This document shows positions 53,642 to 62,635 of a DNA stretch of 64,000 nucleotides, piece after piece. The stretch comes from Roseovarius pelagicus (lineage in GTDB: Bacteria > Pseudomonadota > Alphaproteobacteria > Rhodobacterales > Rhodobacteraceae). Position 1 is the first letter of the stretch. The number at the start of each line of letters is the position of its first letter. The DNA lies in NCBI RefSeq assembly GCF_025639885.1, contig NZ_CP106738.1:1674001-1738000 (forward strand). Reading direction: 5' to 3'. The translations under genes were made by a program, and so were the position numbers. The notes under the pieces were generated by a model. It saw only the letters and a program-made list of their open reading frames with translations, did not search any database and was not told the DNA's origin.

Positions 53642-54601
53642 TCAGGTCGCCGCGATCATCTCAGCTTGCTTTACGATCACTTCGGCCTGCTTGATCGAGG
53701 CAATATCCACCAGACGCCCCTTGTAGACGGTCGCACCCTCGCCATTGGCCTTCGCTGTTTCCATTGCCGCCAGAATTTCACGTGCTTCCGCCACAGCCGC
53801 TTCTGTCGGGGTGAATACCTCGTTGGCCAGCGAGATCTGCTTGGGGTGGATCGCCCATTTGCCGACCATGCCCAGCGTAGCGGACCGCAGCGCCTGCGCG
53901 CGAAACCCATCATCGTCGGAAAAATCCCCGAACGGTCCATCTACGGGCAACAGTCCATGCGTACGGCACGCCGCAACGATAGCTGTCTGCGCCCAGTGCC
54001 ACGGATCGGACCAGTGTTTTTGCCCCTCGTGCAGCATATAGTAATTTTCCTGAGTTCCACCGATACCCGTTGTCGCCATACCCATCGAGGCGGCGAAATC
54101 CGCAGCACCTAGGCTCATCGCCTGCAATCGCGGACTGGCCGCCGCGATTTCCTCGACATGCGCGATGCCAGCCGCGCTTTCGATAATCACCTCGAAACTC
54201 AGCGGCTTGGTACGGCCCTTGGCGCGTTCCACCGCTGTAACCAGTGCATCAACGGCATAAATGTCGGCTGCACAGCCCACTTTCGGGATCATGATCTGAT
54301 CCAGCCGGTCGCCTGCCTGTTCCAGCAGGTCGACCACGTCGCGGTACCACCATCCAGTATCCAGGCCGTTGATCCGCACGCTGAGATATTTGTTGCCCCA
54401 ATCCACCGTGTTGATTGCGTCGATCGTCTGAGCACGGGCTTTGTCTTTGTCCGTCGGAGAGACAGAGTCCTCCAGATCAATGTTCACCACATCCGCTGCA
54501 CTCTTAGCCATTTTTTCAAACAGCTTGGCGTTGGATCCCGGTCCAAATAGCTGACAGCGGTTCGGGCGGGCAGGTGCAGCGGGTTGCAGGCGAAAGCTCA
54601 T
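53642..54601 (-). CDS. mcl1: L-malyl-CoA / beta-methylmalyl-CoA lyase
   Basis: A 319-residue HpcH/HpaI-type lyase, almost the length of Rhodobacter sphaeroides Mcl1 (318). VNIDLEDSVSPTDKDKAR holds a metal-site Glu-Asp pair; FEVIIESAAGIAHVEEI and LGAADFAASMGM hold the Mg ligands; GTQENYYMLHEGQKHW and ASIKQAEVIVKQAEM close the barrel. It cleaves malyl-CoA to glyoxylate and acetyl-CoA and methylmalyl-CoA to glyoxylate and propionyl-CoA (ethylmalonyl-CoA and related pathways). The other pathway genes are not in the window. Confidence 0.92.
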   Translation of the reverse strand: MSFRLQPAAPARPNRCQLFGPGSNAKLFEKMAKSAADVVNIDLEDSVSPTDKDKARAQTIDAINTVDWGNKYLSVRINGLDTGWWYRDVVDLLEQAGDRLDQIMIPKVGCAADIYAVDALVTAVERAKGRTKPLSFEVIIESAAGIAHVEEIAAASPRLQAMSLGAADFAASMGMATTGIGGTQENYYMLHEGQKHWSDPWHWAQTAIVAACRTHGLLPVDGPFGDFSDDDGFRAQALRSATLGMVGKWAIHPKQISLANEVFTPTEAAVAEAREILAAMETAKANGEGATVYKGRLVDIASIKQAEVIVKQAEMIAAT

Positions 54602-54806
54602 GGTGCGGGCCTTTCGGATAAGGAAATTGCGGAAAACATCGCCTAGTTGCTATTAAATTGCGCGGTCGCGCGCAAGGCATTTTGCATCTGCGGCATTTTG
54701 CATTGCGACGCAGCATACCTCATCCGCGACGCTCGTGTCGGTAACAGGCGCGAGCCGCAACATCAGGCCATGACAGGTTGCAGCATAAACAACCCGAGAG
54801 GGCGAA

Positions 54807-56057
54807 ATGCGTCGCGCACTTATCGAGAATTGGGCCCTCTTCCTTGGGATGTTGATGCTCATGGTAGCCAATGGGTTGCTGGTTACATTGCTCACCATCC
54901 GTGGCGATGCGTTGGGGTTTTCCGATCTCACGATCTCGGTCATGCATGCCTGTTATCCACTGGGTGCGCTGGCCGGGACGATCGTGACGCCACGGTTGGT
55001 CGAAAAAGTGGGCCATATCCGTGTCTTTTCCGCCCTCGCCTCGCTGGTATCGACATCGGCAATTGTGCATCTGCTGACCTCTGATCCAGTCAGCTGGAGT
55101 GCGATGCGCCTGCTGGCCGGAGCCTGCTTTCCGGGGCTTTATGTCGTCACCGAAAGCTGGCTGAATGCCAAGGCCGACAACACGTTGCGCGCGCAGATCC
55201 TATCGGTCTACTTCATCATCCAACTGGCCGGTCCCGCTGTCGGCACGGCGATGGTCGGTCTGCCCGATCCCAGTGGATCGTTACTCTTTGGCACCATTTC
55301 TATCCTGATGTCGCTGGCGATCGTCCCGCTACTCTTGTCGAACAATCGCGCACCGGATTATTCGGCACCGGACCGCATGCCTGCGGCGCGGCTCTTTGCG
55401 GTATCGCCGATGGCCGTTTTGGGGATCGTGATCATGGGCTCGGCCGTTTCGGCCTGGTTCATCTCCCTGCCGCTCTATGCGTTGGCGCAGGGATTCAGTC
55501 AGGCACAGGCGTCAGGCGCGTTGGTGGTCGCTATGTTGGCGGCGGCCGTGGTGCAATACCCGTTGGGCTGGATGTCCGACAATACCGACCGGCGCTATGT
55601 GGTCATCGGGTTGTCGCTGATCGCCGTGATCGCAGCAATGTGGATGGTGGTAGACACCTCGCCTGCCCGTACCGTGATCGGTTTTGCGGTAATCGCAGGC
55701 GCGACATTGCCTGTCTATTCCATCCTAGCCGCCCACGCCAATGACCAACTTACGCCGGGGCAGATCGTGCCCGCCAGCGGCACAATGGCGTTTTTGTTGC
55801 AGCTGGGGCAGGTGTTCGGCATGCTGATCGGGCCGAACATGATCGCGCTTGCGGGTGGCCGAGGGTTGCAGATCATGATCGCAGTATCGGCGTTGGTGGT
55901 CGCACTGATCGGGATCGCGCGCCGCGCACGCAGTCAAGCGCCCATCAATACCGGCGAGGTCCAGCCCAGCGGTGTCATCGGCGTCGCACAGCCCGGCTTG
56001 TTTCAGGCCGAAGCAGGTACGCTGGCAAATGAAATGGAAGAAGTTGTCAGCAGGTAG
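54807..56057 (+). CDS. MFS transporter upstream of dgcN (YcaD-like)
   Basis: A 416-residue twelve-helix permease. The family blocks are LVTLLTIRGDALGFSDLTISVMHACYPLGA, where an RG-D loop ends helix 1, and VVQYPLGWMSDNTDRRYV in the second half (YcaD/UPF0226 type). The last 45 residues are a soluble tail. GAGG stands before the ATG. It is separated from dgcN by 115 bases on the same strand; uptake or export of D-amino acids is a guess from context. A -35-like TTGACA at 56105 suggests that dgcN also has its own promoter. Confidence 0.84.
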   Translation: MRRALIENWALFLGMLMLMVANGLLVTLLTIRGDALGFSDLTISVMHACYPLGALAGTIVTPRLVEKVGHIRVFSALASLVSTSAIVHLLTSDPVSWSAMRLLAGACFPGLYVVTESWLNAKADNTLRAQILSVYFIIQLAGPAVGTAMVGLPDPSGSLLFGTISILMSLAIVPLLLSNNRAPDYSAPDRMPAARLFAVSPMAVLGIVIMGSAVSAWFISLPLYALAQGFSQAQASGALVVAMLAAAVVQYPLGWMSDNTDRRYVVIGLSLIAVIAAMWMVVDTSPARTVIGFAVIAGATLPVYSILAAHANDQLTPGQIVPASGTMAFLLQLGQVFGMLIGPNMIALAGGRGLQIMIAVSALVVALIGIARRARSQAPINTGEVQPSGVIGVAQPGLFQAEAGTLANEMEEVVSR

Positions 56058-56172
56058 CATATTTACCGAATAATCTTGCGTATGCATCGCATCAGGCTTC
56101 TGTTTTGACAGGATATAGCGCAAAATCCATGCAATTTTTACCATGAATTGATTCCCGCCAAGGACGACTGCC

Positions 56173-57174
56173 ATGATCGAAACACCATATCTCCTCTTCT
56201 TGGGCGACGCGCCCGACATGCTTGCCGCCAAAGTTGCCATAGGTATCCGCGACTGGCGCCCTGAAAATGCAGTCGGCCAAATTCGGCTAGACGGATGCGG
56301 TGCCGATCTGGGCCTGACCGACATGACGTTGGCCGCGGCGCGCGAGGCCGGGGCCAAGACACTGGTGATCGGTGTCGCCAACCGGGGTGGCGTGATCAGT
56401 GCGGCCTGGAAAGAAGTGCTGATTGAGGCGTTGCAGATGGGCTATGATTTGGCTGCCGGCCTGCATAACCTGTTGCGTGACGAGGGCGATCTGGTCGCCG
56501 CCGCGCAGACCTATGGCGGCACATTGCATGACGTACGCGTGCCGACGGTTGGCTATCCTATCGCCAACGGCGTCAAGCGCAGCGGCAAACGCTGTCTTGC
56601 TGTTGGTACCGACTGTTCTGTTGGTAAGATGTATACCGCCATGGCGATGGAGCGCGACATGGCAGAGCGCGGGATGAAGACGACCTTTCGTGCCACTGGC
56701 CAAACCGGCATCCTGATCACCGGCCATGGTGTCCCGCTGGACGCCGTGGTCGCCGATTTCATGGCCGGGTCCATTGAATACCTGACACCAGATAACGACG
56801 ATGACCACTGGGACATGATCGAGGGGCAAGGCAGCCTTTTTCATGTCAGCTATTCCGGTGTCACCATGGCATTGATCCACGGCGGGCAGCCAGATGCGCT
56901 GATCCTGTGTCACGAACCGACTCGCGCGCACATGCGAGGGTTGCCGGGCTACACGTTGCCTTCGTTGGAGCAGCTCCGCGATACCGCACTGCCGCTGGCC
57001 CAAGTCGCCAACCCTGAATGCAAGGTGGTCGGTATTTCCGTCAACACGCAGCACATGACCGAAGACGATGCGCGTTCCTATTTGTCTGAAGTGTCGTCGC
57101 GCATGGGCTTGCCCGCGACGGATCCTTATCGGTTCGGATCCGATGTTCTGGTGGACGCGCTGATCGCCCTGTGA
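56173..57174 (+). CDS. dgcN: D-glutamate N-acetyltransferase DgcN (DUF1611)
   Basis: A 333-residue protein. The first 130 residues form a Rossmann-like domain (PYLLFLGDAPDMLAAKVAIGI); the second domain has a Walker A-like loop GTDCSVGK (145-152), then KTTFRATGQTGIL and LILCHEPTRAHMRGLP, the DUF1611 core. DgcN acetylates D-glutamate, the first step of the DgcN-DgcA pathway for D-glutamate use described in marine bacteria. AAGGA stands 8 bases before the ATG. Its position directly before dgcA makes the assignment firm; catalytic activity on D-Glu is inferred. Confidence 0.88.
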   Translation: MIETPYLLFLGDAPDMLAAKVAIGIRDWRPENAVGQIRLDGCGADLGLTDMTLAAAREAGAKTLVIGVANRGGVISAAWKEVLIEALQMGYDLAAGLHNLLRDEGDLVAAAQTYGGTLHDVRVPTVGYPIANGVKRSGKRCLAVGTDCSVGKMYTAMAMERDMAERGMKTTFRATGQTGILITGHGVPLDAVVADFMAGSIEYLTPDNDDDHWDMIEGQGSLFHVSYSGVTMALIHGGQPDALILCHEPTRAHMRGLPGYTLPSLEQLRDTALPLAQVANPECKVVGISVNTQHMTEDDARSYLSEVSSRMGLPATDPYRFGSDVLVDALIAL

Positions 57175-57203
57175 TCTGACGACACGCGCGGGGGCATCTG
57201 ACC

Positions 57204-57240
57204 GATGCCTCCGGCGGATGTTTTATACAAAGAAGAAGGG
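57204..57240 (+). repeat. Intergenic repeat between dgcN and dgcA (copy 3)
   Basis: GATGCCTCCGGCGGATG followed by TTTTATACAAAGAAGAAGG. It resembles copies at 29275-29313 and 53504-53531. The AGAAGG at its end is the likely ribosome binding site of dgcA, 9 bases before the GTG. Confidence 0.55.
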
Positions 57241-57248
57241 CCAAAGAC

Positions 57249-58211
57249 GTGCAAATCACCGTCACTCCGGATGTCTTCAAACTGGCGCAGGTCTTTACGA
57301 TTTCACGCGGCTCACGAACCGAAGCGAAAGTGCTGACCGTGCGTATCAGCGACGGCATTCACCAAGGTTGGGGCGAATGCGTACCCTATGCACGCTACGG
57401 TGAGACGTTGGAGAGCGTGACCGCTCAGATTGAGAGCGTCAGCGGATCAGTGGACCGTGCTGGTCTTTATGCGTTGCCAGCAGGTGCGGCACGCAATGCG
57501 TTGGATTGCGCGCTGTGGGATCTGGAGGCCAAGCGCGCAGGAAAACGGGTCTGGGAATTGGCGGAATTGCCCGCACCCGGACCTGAGATCACCGCCTATA
57601 CCCTATCTCTGGACACCCCCGCTGCGATGCAGGCTCAGGCGGCCAAGAACGCATCCCGCCCCCTGCTCAAGATCAAGCTGGGGACACCGGACGACATGCC
57701 CCGGCTCGAAGCCGTGCGCGCAGGTGCACCGGATGCAACCATCATCGTCGACGCCAACGAAGGTTGGTCGGCAGAGGTCTATGCCGACCTCGCGCCGCAT
57801 CTGGTCCGGCTGGGTGTGGCATTGGTCGAACAGCCGCTGCCAGCAGGTGACGACGATGCGTTGATCGGGATGGATCGTCCAGTGCCGGTCTGCGCTGACG
57901 AAAGTTGCCATGACCGCGCCAGCCTGCCCAACCTCAAGGGTAAATATGACGTCGTGAACATCAAGCTGGACAAAACCGGCGGGTTAACCGAAGCGCTGGA
58001 ACTGCGTAGCGCGGCACTGTCCGAAGGTTATCAGGTGATGGTCGGATGCATGATCGGCTCGTCTCTTGCAATGGCGCCGGCAACTCTGGTGGCACAGGGT
58101 GCGATGATCACGGACCTTGACGGCCCCTTGCTTCTGGCCGAAGACCGGGATGCACCGCTAATGTTCGACGCCCATGGCGTACACCCACCGAGCGCCGCGC
58201 TCTGGGGTTAA
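57249..58211 (+). CDS. dgcA: N-acetyl-D-glutamate racemase DgcA (enolase superfamily)
   Basis: A 320-residue enolase-superfamily protein related to dipeptide epimerases. The N-terminal capping domain is followed by the barrel with the KxK pair K141/K143 (LLKIKLG), metal ligands D168 (VDANEGW), E194 (VEQPLP) and D217 (CADES), and the second base Lys in NIKLDKTGG. It would convert N-acetyl-D-glutamate to the L form. The start is a GTG at 57249. Alone it would be called a dipeptide epimerase; next to dgcN it is DgcA. It is 11 bases before the D-transaminase gene. Confidence 0.86.
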   Translation: MQITVTPDVFKLAQVFTISRGSRTEAKVLTVRISDGIHQGWGECVPYARYGETLESVTAQIESVSGSVDRAGLYALPAGAARNALDCALWDLEAKRAGKRVWELAELPAPGPEITAYTLSLDTPAAMQAQAAKNASRPLLKIKLGTPDDMPRLEAVRAGAPDATIIVDANEGWSAEVYADLAPHLVRLGVALVEQPLPAGDDDALIGMDRPVPVCADESCHDRASLPNLKGKYDVVNIKLDKTGGLTEALELRSAALSEGYQVMVGCMIGSSLAMAPATLVAQGAMITDLDGPLLLAEDRDAPLMFDAHGVHPPSAALWG

Positions 58212-58222
58212 GGAGATCTGAG

Positions 58223-59086
58223 ATGACCCGCACCGTTTACGTGAATGGCGACTACCTGCCAGAAGCCGAAGCTACCGTTTCGATTTTTGACCGTGGCTTC
58301 CTGATGGCCGATGGCGTCTATGAGGTGACCAGCGTTCTGGGCGGCAAGCTGATCGATTTCGCGGGGCACGCCAAACGGCTGGAGCGATCCCTGAACGAAC
58401 TGGATATGAAAAAACCCGCCTGCTTTGATGATTTGCTGGAAGTGCATCGCGAACTGGTGCGCCTCAACGCAATCGACGAGGGCCTGATTTACCTGCAAAT
58501 CACCCGCGGCAGTGACGGCGACCGTGATTTCGTGTTCCCTGACCCTGACACGACCGAACCCACAGTGGTTCTCTTTACTCAATCAAAGCCCGGTCTGGCA
58601 GATAGCGCGCAGTCGAGAACCGGAACCAAGATCATCTCGATCGAGGATATCCGTTGGGGTCGCCGCGATATCAAGACGGTGCAGTTGCTCTACCCGTCGA
58701 TGGGGAAAATGATGGCCAAGAAGGCCGGCTGTGACGATGCGTGGCTGGTCGAGGACGGCCATGTGACCGAAGGCACGTCAAACAACGCCTATATCGTCAA
58801 GGGCGGCAAGATCATCACCCGCCAACTCAGCAATGACATCCTGCATGGCATTACCCGCGCCGCCGTGTTGCGTTTTGCCCGCGAGGCACAGATGGAGATT
58901 GAGGAGCGCAGCTTTACGATTGAAGAGGCGCAAGCGGCAGACGAGGCGTTCACCACTTCGGCCAGCGCCTTTGTTATGCCAGTGGTCGAGATCGACGGCG
59001 TAGTTTTAGGTGACGGCACACCGGGGCCGGTGGCAAAGCGACTGCGCGAGATTTATCTGGATGAGAGTGTGAAATCGGCGATTTGA
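58223..59086 (+). CDS. dat: D-amino-acid transaminase
   Basis: A 287-residue class IV PLP enzyme. The catalytic lysine is K151 in RRDIKTVQLLYPSMGK, and EGTSNNAYIV (183-192) binds the PLP phosphate. FDRGFLMADGVYEVT and LIYLQITRGSDGDRDF are family blocks; the latter, with the RG tail, is nearer to D-amino-acid transaminases than to branched-chain ones. It would swap D-alanine and other D-amino acids with 2-oxoglutarate to make D-glutamate. AAGGAGA is 7 bases before the ATG. It completes the dgcN-dgcA module. Confidence 0.85.
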   Translation: MTRTVYVNGDYLPEAEATVSIFDRGFLMADGVYEVTSVLGGKLIDFAGHAKRLERSLNELDMKKPACFDDLLEVHRELVRLNAIDEGLIYLQITRGSDGDRDFVFPDPDTTEPTVVLFTQSKPGLADSAQSRTGTKIISIEDIRWGRRDIKTVQLLYPSMGKMMAKKAGCDDAWLVEDGHVTEGTSNNAYIVKGGKIITRQLSNDILHGITRAAVLRFAREAQMEIEERSFTIEEAQAADEAFTTSASAFVMPVVEIDGVVLGDGTPGPVAKRLREIYLDESVKSAI

Positions 59087-59144
59087 GGCTGATCGCAGAT
59101 GACCGCCCGCGCTGACCGTTGCACCGGCGGAAAAATCCGACAGT

Positions 59145-59459
59145 TCAGCTTTTTTCGCCAACGTTCTCGGCAAATGCTGTTTTAAACGCTTCTTGCTGCG
59201 TGCCCGTGGCCTCGGTCTGATAATTGGCCTTCCACTCTGCCATGGTCATGCCGTAGAAAATCTCGCGCGCTTCGATCTTATCCATCTCGATGCCCCGCTC
59301 ATTGGCCGCCTCTTGGTACCAGCGGCTCAGACAATTGCGGCAAAACCCAGCAAGATTCATCATATCGATGTTTTGCACATCGGTGCGCTTTTCCATCAGA
59401 TGCGCACGCAAGGTGCGGAATGCGGCGGCTTCTAGCTCGGTACGGGTTTGATCGTCCAT
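59145..59459 (-). CDS. DUF1244-family protein
   Basis: A 104-residue soluble helical protein. LEAAAFRTLRAHLMEKRTDVQNIDMMNLAGFCRNCLSRWY in outline, with the invariant CRNC pair, and EAREIFYGMTMAEWKA match DUF1244. The Cys pair might bind metal. GGAG stands 8 bases before the ATG at 59459; an extension to 59495 is not needed. It is last of three minus-strand genes (59874, 59514, 59145). Function unknown. Confidence 0.88.
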   Translation of the reverse strand: MDDQTRTELEAAAFRTLRAHLMEKRTDVQNIDMMNLAGFCRNCLSRWYQEAANERGIEMDKIEAREIFYGMTMAEWKANYQTEATGTQQEAFKTAFAENVGEKS

Positions 59460-59513
59460 TTTGCATCTCCTTGGTGTAGGCGTATTGGGCTTCATATAGG
59501 GCGGCGATATATT

Positions 59514-59855
59514 TTACAGAACCCGCTTGGCGTAAGCGGGGTCAAGATCGTCCAGATTGACAGACAGGCTTCCAACTTGTGGCAGCATATCACTCAGAAC
59601 CTGCAATAGCCGGTTTGCCAGATCGGCCTTCACCTCTGCCGAACGCCCTGGAAGCAACAATAGAGTGGCGTGGGCATAGCTCTGCGGCTCTGATCCCAGA
59701 CGATGAGCACCCGACGCGAGCGTGCGGACCTTGATCGCTTGTGCATTCGGGATTGACGGATGGGTGGCCAGCACATCGAAAACGGCCTGACATAGCCCGT
59801 TCAACGCTTCGGTATTTCCGACATCATCGGAATGGTCGATCATTACATGGGGCAT
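59514..59855 (-). CDS. 5-carboxymethyl-2-hydroxymuconate isomerase family protein
   Basis: A 113-residue tautomerase-fold protein. The catalytic proline follows the initiator Met (MPHVMIDHSDDV), as in CHMI of homoprotocatechuate breakdown; IKVRTLASGAHRLG and HATLLLLPGRSAEVKA complete the family pattern. The rest of a homoprotocatechuate pathway is not nearby, so the enzyme may serve another tautomerisation. GGAG stands 7 bases before the ATG. It is between the DUF1244 gene and the N-formylglutamate-amidohydrolase-family gene in one operon. Confidence 0.85.
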   Translation of the reverse strand: MPHVMIDHSDDVGNTEALNGLCQAVFDVLATHPSIPNAQAIKVRTLASGAHRLGSEPQSYAHATLLLLPGRSAEVKADLANRLLQVLSDMLPQVGSLSVNLDDLDPAYAKRVL

Positions 59856-59873
59856 TGCACACTCCGGGTCGGG

Positions 59874-60614
59874 TCAAACGTTGGCGGTCTCTGCGGCCTC
59901 AATCATCATCGGCGCTAGACGCTGCGCCCATGCGATCTGGTCCGCCTCAATAGCGATCAGATCATTGCGCAGTTCGATCAGGATATTGGGTCGCTCATAC
60001 GCAATCGCATGCCGGGCAATACTGTCTCCGGGCAGGTGTCCTGAATATGGCTCATTGTCGCCCACGCATAAATCCGGCTCGATCCGCAGCCGTGCGAGCA
60101 GCGGCTTTGCCAGACGTGCATCGGCCGCATAGAGCAGCCCAACGTGCCAAGGGCGAGGCGGGCGTCCCTTGAACTGCGGTGTGAAACTGTGGACAGACAC
60201 GACCACCGTATCGTCGCGGCGCGCGCAAAGCTCTGCCAGCGCCGTGTGATAGGGGCGATGCAGCGCGTTCAGACGCGCCTCGCGTTCGGCCTCATCCGCA
60301 TGACGATTTCCGGGGATGATGGTGCCGTCATATAGCTTCATCAACAGGGTCGGATCGTCCTCGCCCCGGTTGGGGTCAATCACCAGTCGCGAAAAATTGC
60401 TGAGGATCGCAGGCGCATCAAGCGCCTCGGCCAAGGCCAGCGCCAGACCAGCAGCGCCCACGTCATACGCGATGTGACGTGCCATGTCTTCGGGCGCGAC
60501 GCCGAGATCACCGCCGTTCACGAACTCTGGCACAGTGTTGCTGGCATGGTCACAGGTGATCAGCCAGCGCGCCGGTCGGTGCTTGCCGATAATTTCAAAT
60601 GGATGATAGGTCAT
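59874..60614 (-). CDS. N-formylglutamate amidohydrolase family protein
   Basis: A 246-residue zinc hydrolase. LITCDHASNTVPEF holds one metal motif; SNFSRLVIDPNRGEDDP and VVSVHSFTPQFKG the others; NDLI and ELR near the end bind substrate carboxylate. In histidine use it releases formate from N-formylglutamate, but no hut gene is seen. Its position 3 kb from dgcN raises the option of acting on N-acylated glutamate; that is speculation. It is first of a three-gene minus-strand operon and divergent from pyk. Confidence 0.85.
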   Translation of the reverse strand: MTYHPFEIIGKHRPARWLITCDHASNTVPEFVNGGDLGVAPEDMARHIAYDVGAAGLALALAEALDAPAILSNFSRLVIDPNRGEDDPTLLMKLYDGTIIPGNRHADEAEREARLNALHRPYHTALAELCARRDDTVVVSVHSFTPQFKGRPPRPWHVGLLYAADARLAKPLLARLRIEPDLCVGDNEPYSGHLPGDSIARHAIAYERPNILIELRNDLIAIEADQIAWAQRLAPMMIEAAETANV

Positions 60615-60743
60615 TCAGGTGTCACCTTCGTTGCTCACCGTCTAGGCGCAATGTTCCGGCAACGCAACAAACTGCTGGAAATCACTGGCACCCCGTTAGC
60701 GTTAACGGTATCACATCCAAAACGACTGAGAGGACACCACCGC

Positions 60744-62189
60744 ATGAGGCGCCACCGCAACGTCAAGATCGTCGCCACGCTCGGCCCCGCGTCTGAGAAC
60801 TATGAAACCATCCGCGCCCTGCACGAGGCAGGTGCAGATGTGTTCCGGTTGAACATGAGCCATGGCGAACATGATTCCATCCGGGAAAAACATTGTATTA
60901 TCCGCCAGATCGAAAAAGACCTGAACAGTCCGATTGCGATTCTGGCTGACCTTCAGGGACCAAAGCTGCGCGTCGGCACCTTTGCCAATGGCGAAGAAGA
61001 ACTGGAAGTAGGCGCAATGTTCCGCCTCGACCTCGACGAGGCCGAGGGCAACGCCACACGGGTATGCCTGCCGCATCCAGAGATTTTCGCTGCCCTGCAA
61101 CAGGGCGCAACGTTGCTGGTCAATGATGGCAAGATCCGTCTGCGTGTCTCCGACTGTGGTCCTGATCATGCCAATTGCGAAGTGATCGTGGGCGGGACAA
61201 TCTCGAACCGCAAGGGTGTCAACGTTCCTGACGTGGAATTGCCATTGGCGGCACTGTCGGAAAAAGACCGCAAGGATCTGGAATTTGTCTGCGAACTGGG
61301 CGTCGACTGGCTCGCGCTCAGCTTTGTGCAGCGTCCCGAAGACGTAACCGAGGCCCGCGATCTGGCGCGTGGGCGCGCCGCGATCCTCAGCAAGATCGAA
61401 AAACCCTCTGCTGTGACCCGTTTCAACGGCATCCTTGCGGCGTCTGACGGAATCATGGTCGCGCGCGGCGATCTGGGGGTAGAACTGCCGGTGCAGAACG
61501 TCCCGCCGATCCAGAAACGCTTGGTACGCGCCTGTCGCGCGGCGGCCAAGCCGGTGATTGTCGCCACCCAGATGCTGGAATCGATGATCGAGAGTCCGGT
61601 GCCCACCCGCGCCGAAGTCAGTGATGTGGCTACCGCGATCTATGAAGGCGCAGATGCGATCATGTTGTCGGCCGAAAGTGCCGCGGGCAACTATCCGATC
61701 GAGGCCGTCACGACGATGGATAACGTTGCCCGCGAGGTCGAAGACGATCCGACCTACACCCAGATCATTGAGGCATCTCGCACGGCAACCCGTACCAGTG
61801 TAGCCGACGGTATCGTGGCTGCCGCCCGCGAAATAGCCGAGACCACAGACATCAAGGCGATATGCTGTTTCACACAGTCCGGCACCACCGCACTACTCAC
61901 CGCGCGCGAACGCCCGCGCGTTCCGATCATCGCAATGACCTCAGTATTGGGCACTGCCCGTCGACTGGCACTTAGCTGGGGCGTGAATACGGTGATGACC
62001 GAAGAATTGGACCGCTTCAAGCTGGCCGTGATCAATGCAGCGCGCGCCGCGCGCGCCCAAGGCTATGCCACGACGCAGGATCAGATCGTGGTTACAGCCG
62101 GCGTGCCTTTCAATGTGCCGGGTACCACCAATATTTTGCGTGTCGCACCTTGTCAGGAAAGTTTGATCTACGCCACCGATCCGGGCTAG
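60744..62189 (+). CDS. pyk: Pyruvate kinase
   Basis: A 481-residue enzyme making pyruvate and ATP from phosphoenolpyruvate and ADP. NVKIVATLGPAS, FRLNMSHGEHDS, ADLQGPKLRVG, LSKIEKPSAVTRFNGIL (with the catalytic Lys), DGIMVARGDLGVELP and MLESMIESPVPTRAEVSDVATA are canonical. The C-terminal domain shows CFTQSGTTALLTARERP. The ATG at 60744 is preferred; GAGAGG stands 10 bases upstream. Upstream extension runs into the divergent gene. It is single-copy in the window. Confidence 0.96.
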   Translation: MRRHRNVKIVATLGPASENYETIRALHEAGADVFRLNMSHGEHDSIREKHCIIRQIEKDLNSPIAILADLQGPKLRVGTFANGEEELEVGAMFRLDLDEAEGNATRVCLPHPEIFAALQQGATLLVNDGKIRLRVSDCGPDHANCEVIVGGTISNRKGVNVPDVELPLAALSEKDRKDLEFVCELGVDWLALSFVQRPEDVTEARDLARGRAAILSKIEKPSAVTRFNGILAASDGIMVARGDLGVELPVQNVPPIQKRLVRACRAAAKPVIVATQMLESMIESPVPTRAEVSDVATAIYEGADAIMLSAESAAGNYPIEAVTTMDNVAREVEDDPTYTQIIEASRTATRTSVADGIVAAAREIAETTDIKAICCFTQSGTTALLTARERPRVPIIAMTSVLGTARRLALSWGVNTVMTEELDRFKLAVINAARAARAQGYATTQDQIVVTAGVPFNVPGTTNILRVAPCQESLIYATDPG

Positions 62190-62236
62190 CGTATCGCAGT
62201 GGGCTGCAAACGCCCGTTGATGGGAGTAGCGCCAAG

Positions 62237-62461
62237 ATGAATACCGACCTGATACTGGTTATCGGCATAGTGCTTATGGTCTTTTCTGTCCCTTCAATCG
62301 TTTCGGCCTTCTCCGAAGGACGCGCACCACGCGTTGCCGCCGTGGTTCTGATCGCAGCAGGATGTCTGGTGGTGTATGCGATTCAGCAAACACCAGGTGA
62401 ATTCAGGGTTGAGGAAATCCCCAACGCATTTGTCCGCGTCGTGGCCAGCATTATCCGCTGA
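62237..62461 (+). CDS. Small membrane protein, 74 residues
   Basis: Two membrane helices (LILVIGIVLMVFSVPSIVSAF and AAVVLIAAGCLVVYAI) joined by a charged turn SEGRAPR, then a short amphipathic tail. It is a common product beside pyk in Rhodobacteraceae by my recollection, but no family is certain. The ATG at 62237 has GGGAG 10 bases upstream. It is co-directional with pyk and the L35/L20 genes but separated by 47 and 174 bases. Confidence 0.72.
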   Translation: MNTDLILVIGIVLMVFSVPSIVSAFSEGRAPRVAAVVLIAAGCLVVYAIQQTPGEFRVEEIPNAFVRVVASIIR

Positions 62462-62635
62462 CACTCGCCGAACCGGGGCGCTGGCCAGTGCGGGGGATGT
62501 AGAAACGCAAGCGGCCCGTATTCCCTCTTGCGCTAACCGCCCGCCCCTTTTATACGCCACACTTCACCCGCGCGTCCGGCCTAAGTGGCATGCCGAGTCG
62601 CGCGTTTTCGACCGACGACCATAAAGGAGCCGGAA

